Assembly: GCA_946892665.1 (NCBI GenBank)
Contig: CAMPOT010000001.1
Location: 1,302,001 to 1,366,000, forward strand
DNA: 64,000 nt
Source: Chryseobacterium sp. Marseille-Q5410
GTDB lineage: Bacteria; Bacteroidota; Bacteroidia; Flavobacteriales; Weeksellaceae
Reading direction: 5' to 3'
The notes below the pieces were generated by a model. It was not told where the DNA came from. It searched no databases and saw only the letters and a program-made list of their open reading frames with translations. Every line of letters begins with the position of its first letter. The first letter of the stretch is position 1. Below are positions 26,220 to 34,922 of the stretch, piece by piece. Both the position numbers and the translations under genes were made by a program.

Positions 26220-27110
26220 ATGAAAGACAAGAAAAGAGCAATGGGACGTGGTTTGGGAGCTATATTAAGTGCCGAATCCAAAGCTGCCGTAAACTCCGCA
26301 ACCGACGAAGGCGCAGATAAATTTGTGGGAAATATTGTAGAAGTTTCTCTGGAGGACATTTATCCCAATGCTACGCAACCACGGACCTATTTTGATGAAA
26401 AAGCCCTGAACGATCTCGCGCAATCCATTAAAAATTTAGGAGTCATTCAGCCAATAACGCTTCGAAAAGATGGCGATAAATTTGAAATTATTTCCGGTGA
26501 ACGACGTTTTCGTGCTAGTAAAATCGCAGGTTTAGAAACAATTCCGGCTTATATTCGGTTGGTTAATGATCAGGAGTTGCTCGAAATGGCTTTGGTAGAA
26601 AATATTCAGCGTGAGGATTTGGATGCCATTGAGATTGCCCTTACTTATCAGCGTTTACTAGAAGAAATAGGGATGACGCAGGAAAATTTGAGCCAGCGGG
26701 TAGGAAAGGAAAGAAGTACGATCACCAACTCGATTCGTTTGTTGAGGTTGGATCCCGATGTTCAGAACTCTATTCGAAGTGGAGAAATTTCTGCCGGGCA
26801 CGGCAGAGCGATTATCAGTTTGGATGATCCACAAAAACAACAGGAACTTTTCAATAAAATCATTAAAAACAGTTTAAGTGTAAGACAGGCTGAGCAGGAA
26901 TCTAATTTGTTGAAAAATCCTGTGAATGCGGACAAAAAACCAAAAGCACCTGTTCCGAATCAGTTTAAGAAAGCGGAGAAAAATCTAGCAGACATCTTAG
27001 ATGTAAAAGTTGAAATCAAAACTTCCGCAAACGGAAAAAAAGGAAAAATTGTACTCGATTTCAAAAACGAAGAAGAGCTGGAAAGTATCCTTTCACACTT
27101 TAATAAATGA
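26220..27110 (+). CDS. parB: Chromosome partitioning protein ParB (Spo0J)
   Basis: A 296-residue ParB with the CTP-binding N-terminal domain (QPITLRKDGDKFEIISGERRFRASK; GERRFRA near 98-104), a central HTH (MTQENLSQRVGKERSTITN and GEISAGHGRAI), and a C-terminal dimer domain. It binds parS and spreads as a clamp. Its stop overlaps the start of the DUF5683 gene (ATGA). No canonical parS palindrome was seen by eye within the window. Confidence 0.96.
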   Translation: MKDKKRAMGRGLGAILSAESKAAVNSATDEGADKFVGNIVEVSLEDIYPNATQPRTYFDEKALNDLAQSIKNLGVIQPITLRKDGDKFEIISGERRFRASKIAGLETIPAYIRLVNDQELLEMALVENIQREDLDAIEIALTYQRLLEEIGMTQENLSQRVGKERSTITNSIRLLRLDPDVQNSIRSGEISAGHGRAIISLDDPQKQQELFNKIIKNSLSVRQAEQESNLLKNPVNADKKPKAPVPNQFKKAEKNLADILDVKVEIKTSANGKKGKIVLDFKNEEELESILSHFNK

Positions 27111-27736
27111 AAAAGACCACTCTAATTTTCATTCTGTTGTTTTCGATGAAAGTTTTCGCACAGGTAAGTCCGAAAGATACGATACGTGTTGAAAATTATC
27201 CTACAGACTCCATTTCTACCAAGACTTCAAAATCAGATGTTCAGGTGCTCGCCGATATACAGGAAGCCAATACCGCAAGCCAAACTGCAACATATAATCC
27301 CACAAAAGCAGGGCTCTACTCTGCGGTTTTGCCTGGTTTAGGACAATATTACAACAAAAAATACTGGAAAATCCCAATCGTTTGGGGTGGAATTGGAACT
27401 GGCGTCGGAATTGTTCTGTGGAACCAAAAACAATATACGAGATACCGCAATGCTTTTATCGCTCAGCTAAACGGACAGACTCATGAGTTTTCAGATATTC
27501 CGGGAATTACAGCGGATGCTTTGGGAAGAGTTCAGGATCGTTCAAAGCGACAGCGGGATTATGCCATCGCAGTGACCGGCTTGGTGTATGTTCTGAACAT
27601 TGTGGACGCAGTAGTAGATGCGCATTTGTATGAAGGCCGTAAAGATCCGGATTTGACTTTACAACCCACCGTGATTTATGATGAATTTGGTCAGCAAAAT
27701 TCTAAACCGGGATTAAGTTTAAGTTTTAATTTTTAA
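27107..27736 (+). CDS. DUF5683 domain protein, exported
   Basis: A 209-residue protein with a signal peptide (MKKTTLIFILLFSMKVFAQ). It has the DUF5683 core, KAGLYSAVLPGLGQYYNKKYWKIPIVWGGIGTG, two likely membrane or amphipathic segments, and ALGRVQDRSKRQRDYAIAVTGLVYVLNIVDAVVDAHL. Function unknown. It is commonly found behind parB in Bacteroidota; here it overlaps parB by 4 bases, which suggests translational coupling and perhaps a role linked to the cell cycle or envelope. Confidence 0.88.
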   Translation: MKKTTLIFILLFSMKVFAQVSPKDTIRVENYPTDSISTKTSKSDVQVLADIQEANTASQTATYNPTKAGLYSAVLPGLGQYYNKKYWKIPIVWGGIGTGVGIVLWNQKQYTRYRNAFIAQLNGQTHEFSDIPGITADALGRVQDRSKRQRDYAIAVTGLVYVLNIVDAVVDAHLYEGRKDPDLTLQPTVIYDEFGQQNSKPGLSLSFNF

Positions 27737-27767
27737 AGAAAAAAGGCGTTTTGACGCAAAATATATT

Positions 27768-28469
27768 ATGAAAATAGCGATTGTTGGATACGGAAAAATG
27801 GGCAAAATAATTGCCGATATTGCCGAAAAAAGAGGTCATGAAATTGTGGCAAGATTAACAGAAACTCCTACAAAGGAAAATCTGAATAATCCTGATGTTG
27901 CGATAGAGTTTACCAATCCTGAAGTGGCTTTCAATAATATCAAAAGTTGCCTGGAAAACAAAGTTCCTGTGATTTGTGGAACCACTGGTTGGCTCGATCA
28001 GAAAGCTGAAATCGAGAAAATTGCCTCCGAAAATAATACTTCCTTCTTATATGGTTCTAATTTCAGTTTGGGAGTGAACCTGTTTTTCGCTTTAAATGAA
28101 AAACTTTCTGATTTAATGAAAAACTTCAATGAATTTCATGTTCAGCTGGAAGAAATTCATCACACTCATAAAAAAGATGCACCAAGTGGAACCGCAATTT
28201 CTTTGGCAGAAGGAATCATTAAAAATGATCAAAGATTTAATGCGTGGAAACTCGATGAAACCAAAGAAAACCAATTAGGAATAGTTGCAATTCGAGAAGA
28301 TGAGGTTCCGGGAACCCACAGCGTTTTCTATAGAAGCGAAGTAGATGAAATTGAGATTAAACATACCGCTTTCAGCCGAGACGGATTTGCCTTGGGAGCC
28401 GTAATTGCCGCCGAATGGATTCAAGGAAAAAGCGGAAACTTCTCTATGAAAGATGTTTTGGGATTGTAA
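27768..28469 (+). CDS. dapB: 4-hydroxy-tetrahydrodipicolinate reductase
   Basis: A 233-residue reductase with the nucleotide-binding N-terminus VGYGKMGKIIA (6-16), CGTTGW (70-75) and the substrate loop HHTHKKDAPSGTA (131-143), whose His and Lys are catalytic in the family. It reduces HTPA to tetrahydrodipicolinate in lysine and diaminopimelate synthesis. Length is the shorter bacterial form. It lies between DUF5683 and lepB, with small gaps. Confidence 0.94.
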   Translation: MKIAIVGYGKMGKIIADIAEKRGHEIVARLTETPTKENLNNPDVAIEFTNPEVAFNNIKSCLENKVPVICGTTGWLDQKAEIEKIASENNTSFLYGSNFSLGVNLFFALNEKLSDLMKNFNEFHVQLEEIHHTHKKDAPSGTAISLAEGIIKNDQRFNAWKLDETKENQLGIVAIREDEVPGTHSVFYRSEVDEIEIKHTAFSRDGFALGAVIAAEWIQGKSGNFSMKDVLGL

Positions 28470-28541
28470 CAAATTCTGCTATTCATAAACTAATCAAAAA
28501 CTGCTCTAGAAAACAATCCTAAAGCAAAAAGCCAAAAAATT

Positions 28542-30194
28542 ATGAATTATTTTCTTACTTATACTGTCTATGTTCTCATTCTTTCCGTATTGATGGGGAT
28601 TTCTACATGGAAGCTTTTCAAAAAAATGGGCTACAATCCGCTTTTGGCTTTTGTCCCTTTTTATAATTATTTTATTATTCAGAAAGAAACCAATCATCCG
28701 AAATGGTGGGTTTCGATGGCTTATCTTCCAATTGTGGGACCGATTATGATGACGGTTTTTAATTTATTTTTAATGAAACATTTTGGGAAAAGTTCTTTCA
28801 CCCAGAAATTGCTCACCGCAGTTTTACCTTTTATTTACATGGCTTTTGTGAATTATTCTAAAGATGCAGAAGTGAAAGTGGAGGATGAACTTTATTTAAG
28901 TGCTGAAGAAAAAAACGAAAAAAAGAAAGAATCTTTTTGGGGCTCTGTTACGTTTGCTGTGGTTTTCGCAACCATTGTTCATGCATTTATTACGCAGCCT
29001 TTCGGCATTCCGACGGGTTCTATGGAAAGAACATTGCTCGTTGGAGATTTCTTGTTTGTGAATAAATGGAGCTACGGTTACCGAATGCCCATGCGACCTT
29101 TATCAATTCCGTTTTTGCAGGGAACAATTATGGATACTGGTGAAAAAGGAAACCCAAAAGACGATCCGAAATCCTATGTTGACGCAGTTAAATTACCTTA
29201 TTCCAGAATTTTCCAGTTCAGCAAACCTGAAAAAAACGACATCGTAGTATTCAATTATCCGCGAGATTCTGTTCATACAGCGATTGATAGAAAGGATCCC
29301 TATGTAAAACGTTGCGTTGCTGTTGCTGGAGATGTTATCGAAATGAAAGCGGGAAGACTTTTCGTGAACGGAAAACCCGAAACAATTTTAGGCGACCAAC
29401 AAATGCAGCATAAATTCATCGCGACTACCGGAAGCCAACTGGATATCCCTGCGTTGTACAGACAATATGGTTTTCTTCCCGTGCAGGAAATTCAGACGGA
29501 AACCGGTTACCTTTATGATTTTCAGGGATTGACGGATCAAACGGCCAAAGAAATTAAGCAGCTGCCACAGATTATTGAATTGAAAGAACATGTTTGGCCA
29601 AAAGATTCCGCAGCAGTTTCTTATAAAGTAAATGCTGCAAGAGATGCTTATACCAAGAATATTGATACTACACAATCGATTTTCCCAATCAACAAAAAAT
29701 GGAACCAGGATTGGTACGGGCCTTTGAGAATTCCTAAAAAAGGTGATGTAGTAACTTTAAATCAAGAAACTTTCCCCGAATACCAATGGATTATTTCGGA
29801 ATACGAACATAACAAACTCGAAAATAAAAACGGAAAAATCTTTGTTAATGGCAAAGAAACATCGCAATACACGATTCAGCAAGATTATTATATGATGATT
29901 GGTGACAACCGCGATGCTTCTTTGGACGCGAGATTTTTCGGTTTCGTTCCCGAAGAAAATATTGTTGGAAGCCCGATGTTTACGTGGATGAGTGTGGAAG
30001 GATTGTTTCCAGATAAAAGTTCATCCTATCAACCGGAAGGTAAAAAAATCCGTTGGGACAGAATGTTCAAAGCGACCAATACCGGCGAAGCCAACAAAAC
30101 TTCCTATTGGTGGGTTGCCGTCATTATTCTTGCCCTGTTTTTCGGTTGGGACTATTTTGCGAAACTCTTCAAGAAGAAAGAAAAGGAGGATTAA
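28542..30194 (+). CDS. lepB: Signal peptidase I, long Bacteroidota form
   Basis: A 550-residue membrane protease. Residues 1-105 hold several hydrophobic segments not found in short LepB proteins, followed by another near 134-150, then the S26 catalytic region: Ser160 in GIPTGSMERTLL and Lys256 in DPYVKRCVAVAGD. A long insert (about 270-400) separates this from the conserved GDNRDAS (454-460) and DARFFGFVPEENIVG. A last hydrophobic segment (SYWWVAVIILALFFGW) is near the C-terminus. It removes signal peptides at the outer face of the inner membrane. Confidence 0.95.
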   Translation: MNYFLTYTVYVLILSVLMGISTWKLFKKMGYNPLLAFVPFYNYFIIQKETNHPKWWVSMAYLPIVGPIMMTVFNLFLMKHFGKSSFTQKLLTAVLPFIYMAFVNYSKDAEVKVEDELYLSAEEKNEKKKESFWGSVTFAVVFATIVHAFITQPFGIPTGSMERTLLVGDFLFVNKWSYGYRMPMRPLSIPFLQGTIMDTGEKGNPKDDPKSYVDAVKLPYSRIFQFSKPEKNDIVVFNYPRDSVHTAIDRKDPYVKRCVAVAGDVIEMKAGRLFVNGKPETILGDQQMQHKFIATTGSQLDIPALYRQYGFLPVQEIQTETGYLYDFQGLTDQTAKEIKQLPQIIELKEHVWPKDSAAVSYKVNAARDAYTKNIDTTQSIFPINKKWNQDWYGPLRIPKKGDVVTLNQETFPEYQWIISEYEHNKLENKNGKIFVNGKETSQYTIQQDYYMMIGDNRDASLDARFFGFVPEENIVGSPMFTWMSVEGLFPDKSSSYQPEGKKIRWDRMFKATNTGEANKTSYWWVAVIILALFFGWDYFAKLFKKKEKED

Positions 30195-30210
30195 TTTTCT
30201 TTATTTTTTT

Positions 30211-30300
30211 AGGAGCTGATTCCCGCTTTCCGCTGTATCTTTTTCTTTTTTCTAAGAAAAAAAGAAAAAGGATGCCGCTGCAATCGGGGCTATTGGTTTC
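30211..30300. repeat. Intergenic palindrome-type repeat, copy 2
   Basis: Between lepB and the WbqC gene: TCCCGCTTTCCGCTG, then a near-perfect hairpin (CTTTTTCTTTTTTC with GAAAAAAAGAAAAAG, one bulge, loop of 3), then GATGCCGCTGCAATCGGGG. It matches the layout of 17537-17618 and may also act as a terminator for the lepB transcript. Confidence 0.6.
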
Positions 30301-30327
30301 GTTAACCTATTTTACCTACGATCCAGA

Positions 30328-30939
30328 ATGAAAGTATTATTGCCCTTATTTTACCTGCCTCCCATTTCGTGGTTTTCTGTCTTTTTGCGGCAAGATTCGG
30401 AGGTCACGCTAGAGCAATTCGAAAATTTTCCCAAGCAAACCTACCGAAACCGAACCGTAATTTATGGAGCAAACGGAAAATTGGTTTTGATCATTCCTGT
30501 ATTGCATAACGGAAAAAAGACCATTAGCGAAATCGAAGTTTCGCAAAGAGAAAATTGGCAAAAACTCCACTGGAAATCAATCAAGAACGCTTACCAAAGT
30601 TCACCTTATTTTGAGTTTTATGAAGATCAATTAGCGCAGATTTTCACTTTTGAAACGCAATCTTTATTTCAATTTAATTTGAATGCGCTTCAAATTATCC
30701 AAAAAATACTTAAAACAGAAAAGGCATATTCTTTGAATGACGAGTTCACCAAAACTCCGGCTGCTTTGGACTTTAGAAATCAGTTTTCTGCCAAAAAAGA
30801 TTCGGAATTTGAAATGGAAGAATATTATCAGACGTTTTCCGACAAGCTAGGTTACCAAAAAGATCTCTCCATTTTAGATCTGATTTGTAACAAAGGACCG
30901 GAAAGTTTGACCTATTTAAGAAATGTTCAGTCAAAATAA
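30328..30939 (+). CDS. WbqC family protein
   Basis: A 203-residue soluble protein of the WbqC-like family: PLFYLPPISWFSVFLRQ at the start, YRNRTVIYGANGKLVLIIPVLH and SQRENWQKLHWKSIKNAYQSSPYFEFYEDQL. Family members occur in O-antigen clusters and in many Bacteroidota core loci; the enzymatic activity is unproven. It stands between lepB and a subtilase gene that starts 9 bases later. Confidence 0.88.
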   Translation: MKVLLPLFYLPPISWFSVFLRQDSEVTLEQFENFPKQTYRNRTVIYGANGKLVLIIPVLHNGKKTISEIEVSQRENWQKLHWKSIKNAYQSSPYFEFYEDQLAQIFTFETQSLFQFNLNALQIIQKILKTEKAYSLNDEFTKTPAALDFRNQFSAKKDSEFEMEEYYQTFSDKLGYQKDLSILDLICNKGPESLTYLRNVQSK

Positions 30940-30948
30940 TAGTTAATT

Positions 30949-32652
30949 ATGAAAAGAATTTTTATTGCAGCCTGCTTTATGACAGGTTTTGCATCTTTTG
31001 CTCAAAATACCACTGCTTTGGATCCGATGCAGGACAAAGATTTGATGACTTGGTATCACAAAGATTTTTCCTCATCCAATGTATATGGTGTTAATACAGA
31101 CAATGCTTATAAATATTTGGAATCCAAAGGATTGAAACCAAAAATCGTCGTTGTAGGCGTGTTAGATAGTGGTGTAGAGGTGGATCATCCGGGATTGGTG
31201 AAAAATATGTGGAAAAACCCAAGTGAAATTCCAAACAACGGTAAAGATGATGACAATAACGGATATATTGATGATATCCATGGTTGGAACTTTATCGGCG
31301 GTAAAAATGGTGATATCGATGTAGATAATATGGAAGTAACCCGTGTGGTAAAAAAGTATCAACCAGTATTTGAAGGCGCAAATTCGGCAACCAATAAAGC
31401 AAATCAAGCAAAGATGCCGGAGGAATTTGCAATGTACATGAAAGCCAAAGAAATTTTCACCAAAAAAAGCGTTGATGCAAAACAAGGTTACGAAACTTAC
31501 TCCAGAATTCAGAAAATGATTCCGAGTATGGTTGCTTTGCTTAATGGTAAAAACCTAACAGCAGAAGTAGTTTCTTCGATAAAACCAACGACTCAGGAAC
31601 AAGCCATGGCAGCTTCTGTTTTGGGGCAAATTGCTCAGGATCCTGCTGTTAAAGGAAAAACTCCAGCGGAAGTTCAGAAATATTTGGATGATCAAATGAA
31701 AGAAGCTTTGGATTATTATGGTCCACAAGCCACTAAACAATACAATTTGGATTTCGATCCTAGAGCGGAAATTGTTGGTGATAACTACGACGATTATTCG
31801 GAAAGAAAATACGGGAATAACCACTACGAAGGTCCTGATGCAAAACATGGAACCCACGTTGCCGGAATTATTGCCGGGCTTCCGCAAGGCAAAGAGATTC
31901 AGTACGGGGTAGGTTATAAAGTGGCAAAAATAATGACAGTAAGAGCGGTACCGAATGGTGATGAGCGTGATAAAGATGTGGCCAACGCCGTAAGATACGC
32001 AGTGGACAACGGAGCGAAAATCTTGAATATGAGTTTCGGTAAACCGGTTTCTCCAGGCAAATCTGTGGTTTGGGATGCCTTCAAGTATGCACAGGATAAA
32101 GGTGTTTTGTTGGTAAAAGCAGCTGGAAACGAGAATGAAAACATTGCGGAAAATGTTTATTATCCGACGAATTTTAAAGATGTAAACGATCCAAAACCTT
32201 TCATCAATAACATGATTGTTGTAGGTGCATCAACGAATAATAATGAGTTTTTGAGAGCAGATTTCTCCAATTACAACCAAAAAATGGTGAATGTTTTCGC
32301 TCCAGGCGAGAAAATTTATTCTACCGTTCCGGATGGTAAATATGAATATCTGCAAGGAACTTCAATGGCTTCACCAGTTGTAGCAGGTGCGGCAGCGGTA
32401 TTGTTGGCGTACATGCCAAATTTGAAACCGGAGCAAATTATCGAATCTTTAGTGAAAACATCTAACAAATCGTCGGTCAACGCAATGATCAACTCGAATA
32501 CCAATAATAGATTTGATTTAATTTCTGAAGCGGGTGGAGTAATCGATGTGCGCAAAGCTGCGGAATATGCTTATACAAACTTTTATAAACCTGTTCCAAA
32601 TAAATCTACCGTAGCGAAAAAGCCAATTAAAAAACGTGTGAAAAGTAAATAA
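30949..32652 (+). CDS. Exported subtilisin-like serine protease (S8)
   Basis: A 567-residue secreted protease with a signal peptide (MKRIFIAACF..SFAQ, 1-19). The catalytic triad is Asp73 in VGVLDSGVEVDHPG, His300 in KHGTHVAGIIAG and Ser472 in GTSMASPVVAGAA. The D-to-H distance (227 residues) is much larger than in subtilisin; it begins with a calcium-type segment (GKDDDNNGYIDD, 98-109) and a Lys/Gln-rich helical insert. The C-terminus is a short basic tail, not a type IX secretion domain, so it probably stays periplasmic or is membrane associated. It has a terminator behind it. Confidence 0.94.
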   Translation: MKRIFIAACFMTGFASFAQNTTALDPMQDKDLMTWYHKDFSSSNVYGVNTDNAYKYLESKGLKPKIVVVGVLDSGVEVDHPGLVKNMWKNPSEIPNNGKDDDNNGYIDDIHGWNFIGGKNGDIDVDNMEVTRVVKKYQPVFEGANSATNKANQAKMPEEFAMYMKAKEIFTKKSVDAKQGYETYSRIQKMIPSMVALLNGKNLTAEVVSSIKPTTQEQAMAASVLGQIAQDPAVKGKTPAEVQKYLDDQMKEALDYYGPQATKQYNLDFDPRAEIVGDNYDDYSERKYGNNHYEGPDAKHGTHVAGIIAGLPQGKEIQYGVGYKVAKIMTVRAVPNGDERDKDVANAVRYAVDNGAKILNMSFGKPVSPGKSVVWDAFKYAQDKGVLLVKAAGNENENIAENVYYPTNFKDVNDPKPFINNMIVVGASTNNNEFLRADFSNYNQKMVNVFAPGEKIYSTVPDGKYEYLQGTSMASPVVAGAAAVLLAYMPNLKPEQIIESLVKTSNKSSVNAMINSNTNNRFDLISEAGGVIDVRKAAEYAYTNFYKPVPNKSTVAKKPIKKRVKSK

Positions 32653-32669
32653 ATTTTCAGCGCAATAGC

Positions 32670-32699
32670 AAAAAGCCCGATGTTTTTCGGGCTTTTTTT
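32670..32699 (+). terminator. Terminator after subtilase gene
   Basis: GC-rich stem AAAAAGCCCGA / TCGGGCTTTTT with a short loop and T run. Confidence 0.93.
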
Positions 32700-32759
32700 A
32701 TGTGAATTTTTGAAATTGGCACGGTTTTTTGTTATCTGAGATTAAATAATTTTATTACT

Positions 32760-33239
32760 ATGAAAAATTTACTATTGGCCGGAATCATTGGAGCTGCATT
32801 CACAGTTTCTTGTTCCACAGCAAAAACAGCCCAATCAAATAGAAGCGAATTCCTAAAATTAAAAGGCGACTGGGAAATTACCAGCGTTGATTATGACAGG
32901 AATTTCAAAGTAAGGCCTTTCGACGAAGGCGCAGATGCACAATGTTTCGTGGGTAGCCATTGGAGACTAATCCCGAATAACTACAGCGGTTCTTATACTT
33001 TAAGTGGTGGTGGCGCTTGTCCAAGTGTGATTCAGCCAATTAAATTTGAAGTAGTGAATGGCAATGAATTCAAATTCAAAAAATTATTGGAAGATTCTAA
33101 AGCAAAAGCAGTTACTGAAGGTTATTCTTTAAACTTAATCAGCCAAACTACAGATGGTTTCAGCTTGGAGCAAAATGTTCCTTCAAATGGTGAAAATGTA
33201 AGAATCGTATATAATTTTGCCAGAACAGGCATGAAATAA
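32760..33239 (+). CDS. Lipocalin-like lipoprotein
   Basis: A 159-residue lipoprotein (MKNLLLAGIIGAAFTVSC, lipobox Cys18). The mature part begins with a lipocalin-like LKGDWEITSVDYDR followed by alternating beta segments (SYTLSGGGACPSVIQPIKFEVV). Two cysteines (about 62 and 85) could form a disulfide. It matches lipocalin-family proteins common in Flavobacteriia that sit beside an OmpA gene, as here (19-base gap). The ligand is unknown. Confidence 0.82.
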   Translation: MKNLLLAGIIGAAFTVSCSTAKTAQSNRSEFLKLKGDWEITSVDYDRNFKVRPFDEGADAQCFVGSHWRLIPNNYSGSYTLSGGGACPSVIQPIKFEVVNGNEFKFKKLLEDSKAKAVTEGYSLNLISQTTDGFSLEQNVPSNGENVRIVYNFARTGMK

Positions 33240-33258
33240 ACCTTATAAATTTATTATT

Positions 33259-33951
33259 ATGAATTTTTTTAATAAAACAAATATTGCAGCTTTATTTATT
33301 TCATCTTCATTGGTGTTAACAAGCTGTGAATCAGTACAAAACGCAAATAATCAACAAAAAGGAACCGTAATTGGTACCGCTGCAGGTGCAGTAATTGGAG
33401 GTGTTTTAGGGAATAACATCGGTAAAGGCAAAAATGCTCCTGCTGGTGCAGTTCTTGGCGGTATTGTAGGTGGTGTAGCCGGTAACGTAATCGGTAGAAA
33501 CATGGATAAACAAGCCAAAGAGATTAAAGAAACTTTGCCGGGTGCAGAAGTTGAAAGAGTGGGTGAAGGAATTAAAGTTACCATGAAAGAAAATATGGTA
33601 AACTTCGGATTCGATTCTTCTAATTTGACTTCCGCAGCGATGGCAAACCTTGATAAATTGGCGGAAGTGTTGAAAAACAATCCTGATACCAACATCAATA
33701 TCTACGGACATACCGACAGCAAAGGTAGCGATGAGTACAACCTTTCTCTTTCCGATAGAAGAGCGGCAGCTGTGAAATCCTATTTAGCTTCTAAAGGAAT
33801 TGCTTCCAGCAGAATGTATACAATGGGAGTTGGTGAAAAAGAACCAATTGCAAGCAATGATACTGACGCGGGTAGAGCTCAAAACAGAAGAGTGGAGTTC
33901 GCAATTACTGCAAACGAAGAAATGATCAAAGACGCTCAAAACGCTCAATAA
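33259..33951 (+). CDS. OmpA family lipoprotein with glycine-zipper region
   Basis: 230 residues with a lipobox (SSSLVLTSC, Cys23). Residues 34-80 are a glycine zipper of two repeats (GTAAGAVIGGVLGNNIGKGK and PAGAVLGGIVGGVAGNVIG), which could insert in or line the outer membrane. The C-terminal OmpA domain (about 105-215) has the peptidoglycan-binding pattern GHTDSKGSDEYNLSLSDRRA. It anchors the outer membrane to the cell wall. It is cotranscribed with the lipocalin-like gene and followed by a terminator. Confidence 0.92.
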   Translation: MNFFNKTNIAALFISSSLVLTSCESVQNANNQQKGTVIGTAAGAVIGGVLGNNIGKGKNAPAGAVLGGIVGGVAGNVIGRNMDKQAKEIKETLPGAEVERVGEGIKVTMKENMVNFGFDSSNLTSAAMANLDKLAEVLKNNPDTNINIYGHTDSKGSDEYNLSLSDRRAAAVKSYLASKGIASSRMYTMGVGEKEPIASNDTDAGRAQNRRVEFAITANEEMIKDAQNAQ

Positions 33952-33975
33952 GACCAAATCGTTTTTATTATATTT

Positions 33976-33999
33976 AAGTCCGCCTAGGCGGCTTTTTTT
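33976..33999 (+). terminator. Terminator after OmpA-family gene
   Basis: Compact hairpin of CCGCC-TA-GGCGG with AAG/CTT extension (one bulged T), followed by seven T. Confidence 0.88.
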
Positions 34000-34012
34000 A
34001 TTTTAAATTCAC

Positions 34013-34020
34013 TATTTTTG
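34013..34020 (+). promoter_or_regulatory. -7 promoter element (TATTTTTG) for UbiA-DprE1-DprE2-HAD cluster
   Basis: Consensus TAnnTTTG just after the OmpA terminator and 17 bases before the ATG at 34038; it would drive the four-gene cluster. Confidence 0.55.
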
Positions 34021-34037
34021 GAATTGATTTTACATTG

Positions 34038-34922
34038 ATGACAAAATATTTAAAACTGCTTCGTGTAGAGCAATGGGTGAAGAACCTTTTTGTTTTCGTA
34101 CCACTTTTTTTTTCCGGTAATATTACCAATTTTGATCTGCTGATCAGGAGTTTTTTTGCGTTTTTGGTATTTTCTTTTGCAGCCAGTGCAGTGTACATTA
34201 TTAATGATTATTCCGACATCGAATCCGATAGGAAACACCCCGAAAAAAGCAAAAGACCTCTCGCTAGTGGCGCTATTTCAAAAACCCCTGCAATCGTGAT
34301 TTTTGTTGCATTAGTCGCGCTTTGTTCAGGTTTGATTTTCTTTGGTGCATCCTATTTTCACCATAATGTTTGGAAGTTTGCGAGTATTATTGCCTTCTAT
34401 TTTCTCATGAACATCGCTTATACTTTTAAGCTTAAACATGTCGCCATTATTGATGTTTGCATCATTTCGATTGGCTTTGTATTGAGGGTTTTGGCAGGCG
34501 GTTATGCGACAGGAATTTTCATTTCCCAATGGGCAATTCTCCTAACTTTCGTTCTCGCATTAGTATTAGCAATAGGGAAGAGACGTGGAGAGTTAATCAA
34601 TGCACAAATTTCCGGTAAAACAAGAAAAGCATTAGACGGCTACAATGTACAGTTTGCAGATATTGCGCTTTCCATTAGTTGTGCGCTGGCGATTGTATGT
34701 TACCTTATGTTTACACTTTCTCCGGAGGTTCAGCAGCGTTTTCATCCGAGGGTCTTTTATACGGTGATTTTTGTGGTTTTTGCTTTTTTGCGCTATTTGC
34801 AGCAAACATTGGTGTACAACAAAACCGAATCTCCAACCAAGATTATTTATAAAGACCGCTACATCCAGATTACTTTGATCTTATGGATTGCGGCCTTTTT
34901 ACTTCAAATTTATTTCAAATAA
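34038..34922 (+). CDS. UbiA-family prenyltransferase, decaprenyl-phosphate phosphoribosyltransferase-like
   Basis: A 294-residue membrane protein with about nine hydrophobic segments. The first Asp-rich motif is N56-D-x2-D60-x3-D64-R-x-HP with KRPLASG; the second region has YTFKLKHVAIIDV and LRVLAGGYAT. These match, nearly word for word from memory, mycobacterial Rv3806c, which transfers phosphoribose from PRPP to decaprenyl phosphate, and less well quinone-type UbiA proteins. The gene leads a cluster with DprE1- and DprE2-like genes, supporting the same pathway. The ATG at 34038 is preferred to the TTG one codon earlier. The next gene starts within its stop (TAATG). Confidence 0.85.
   Translation: MTKYLKLLRVEQWVKNLFVFVPLFFSGNITNFDLLIRSFFAFLVFSFAASAVYIINDYSDIESDRKHPEKSKRPLASGAISKTPAIVIFVALVALCSGLIFFGASYFHHNVWKFASIIAFYFLMNIAYTFKLKHVAIIDVCIISIGFVLRVLAGGYATGIFISQWAILLTFVLALVLAIGKRRGELINAQISGKTRKALDGYNVQFADIALSISCALAIVCYLMFTLSPEVQQRFHPRVFYTVIFVVFAFLRYLQQTLVYNKTESPTKIIYKDRYIQITLILWIAAFLLQIYFK

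Noticed and set aside
25237-27110. parS site near parAB
   Set aside because: No canonical TGTTTCACGTGAAACA-like palindrome was seen by eye; a pattern search of the complete genome would be needed.
30053-30331. Two overlapping short plus-strand frames (29992-30219 and 30053-30331)
   Set aside because: They overlap the end of lepB and a non-coding repeat; no protein likeness.
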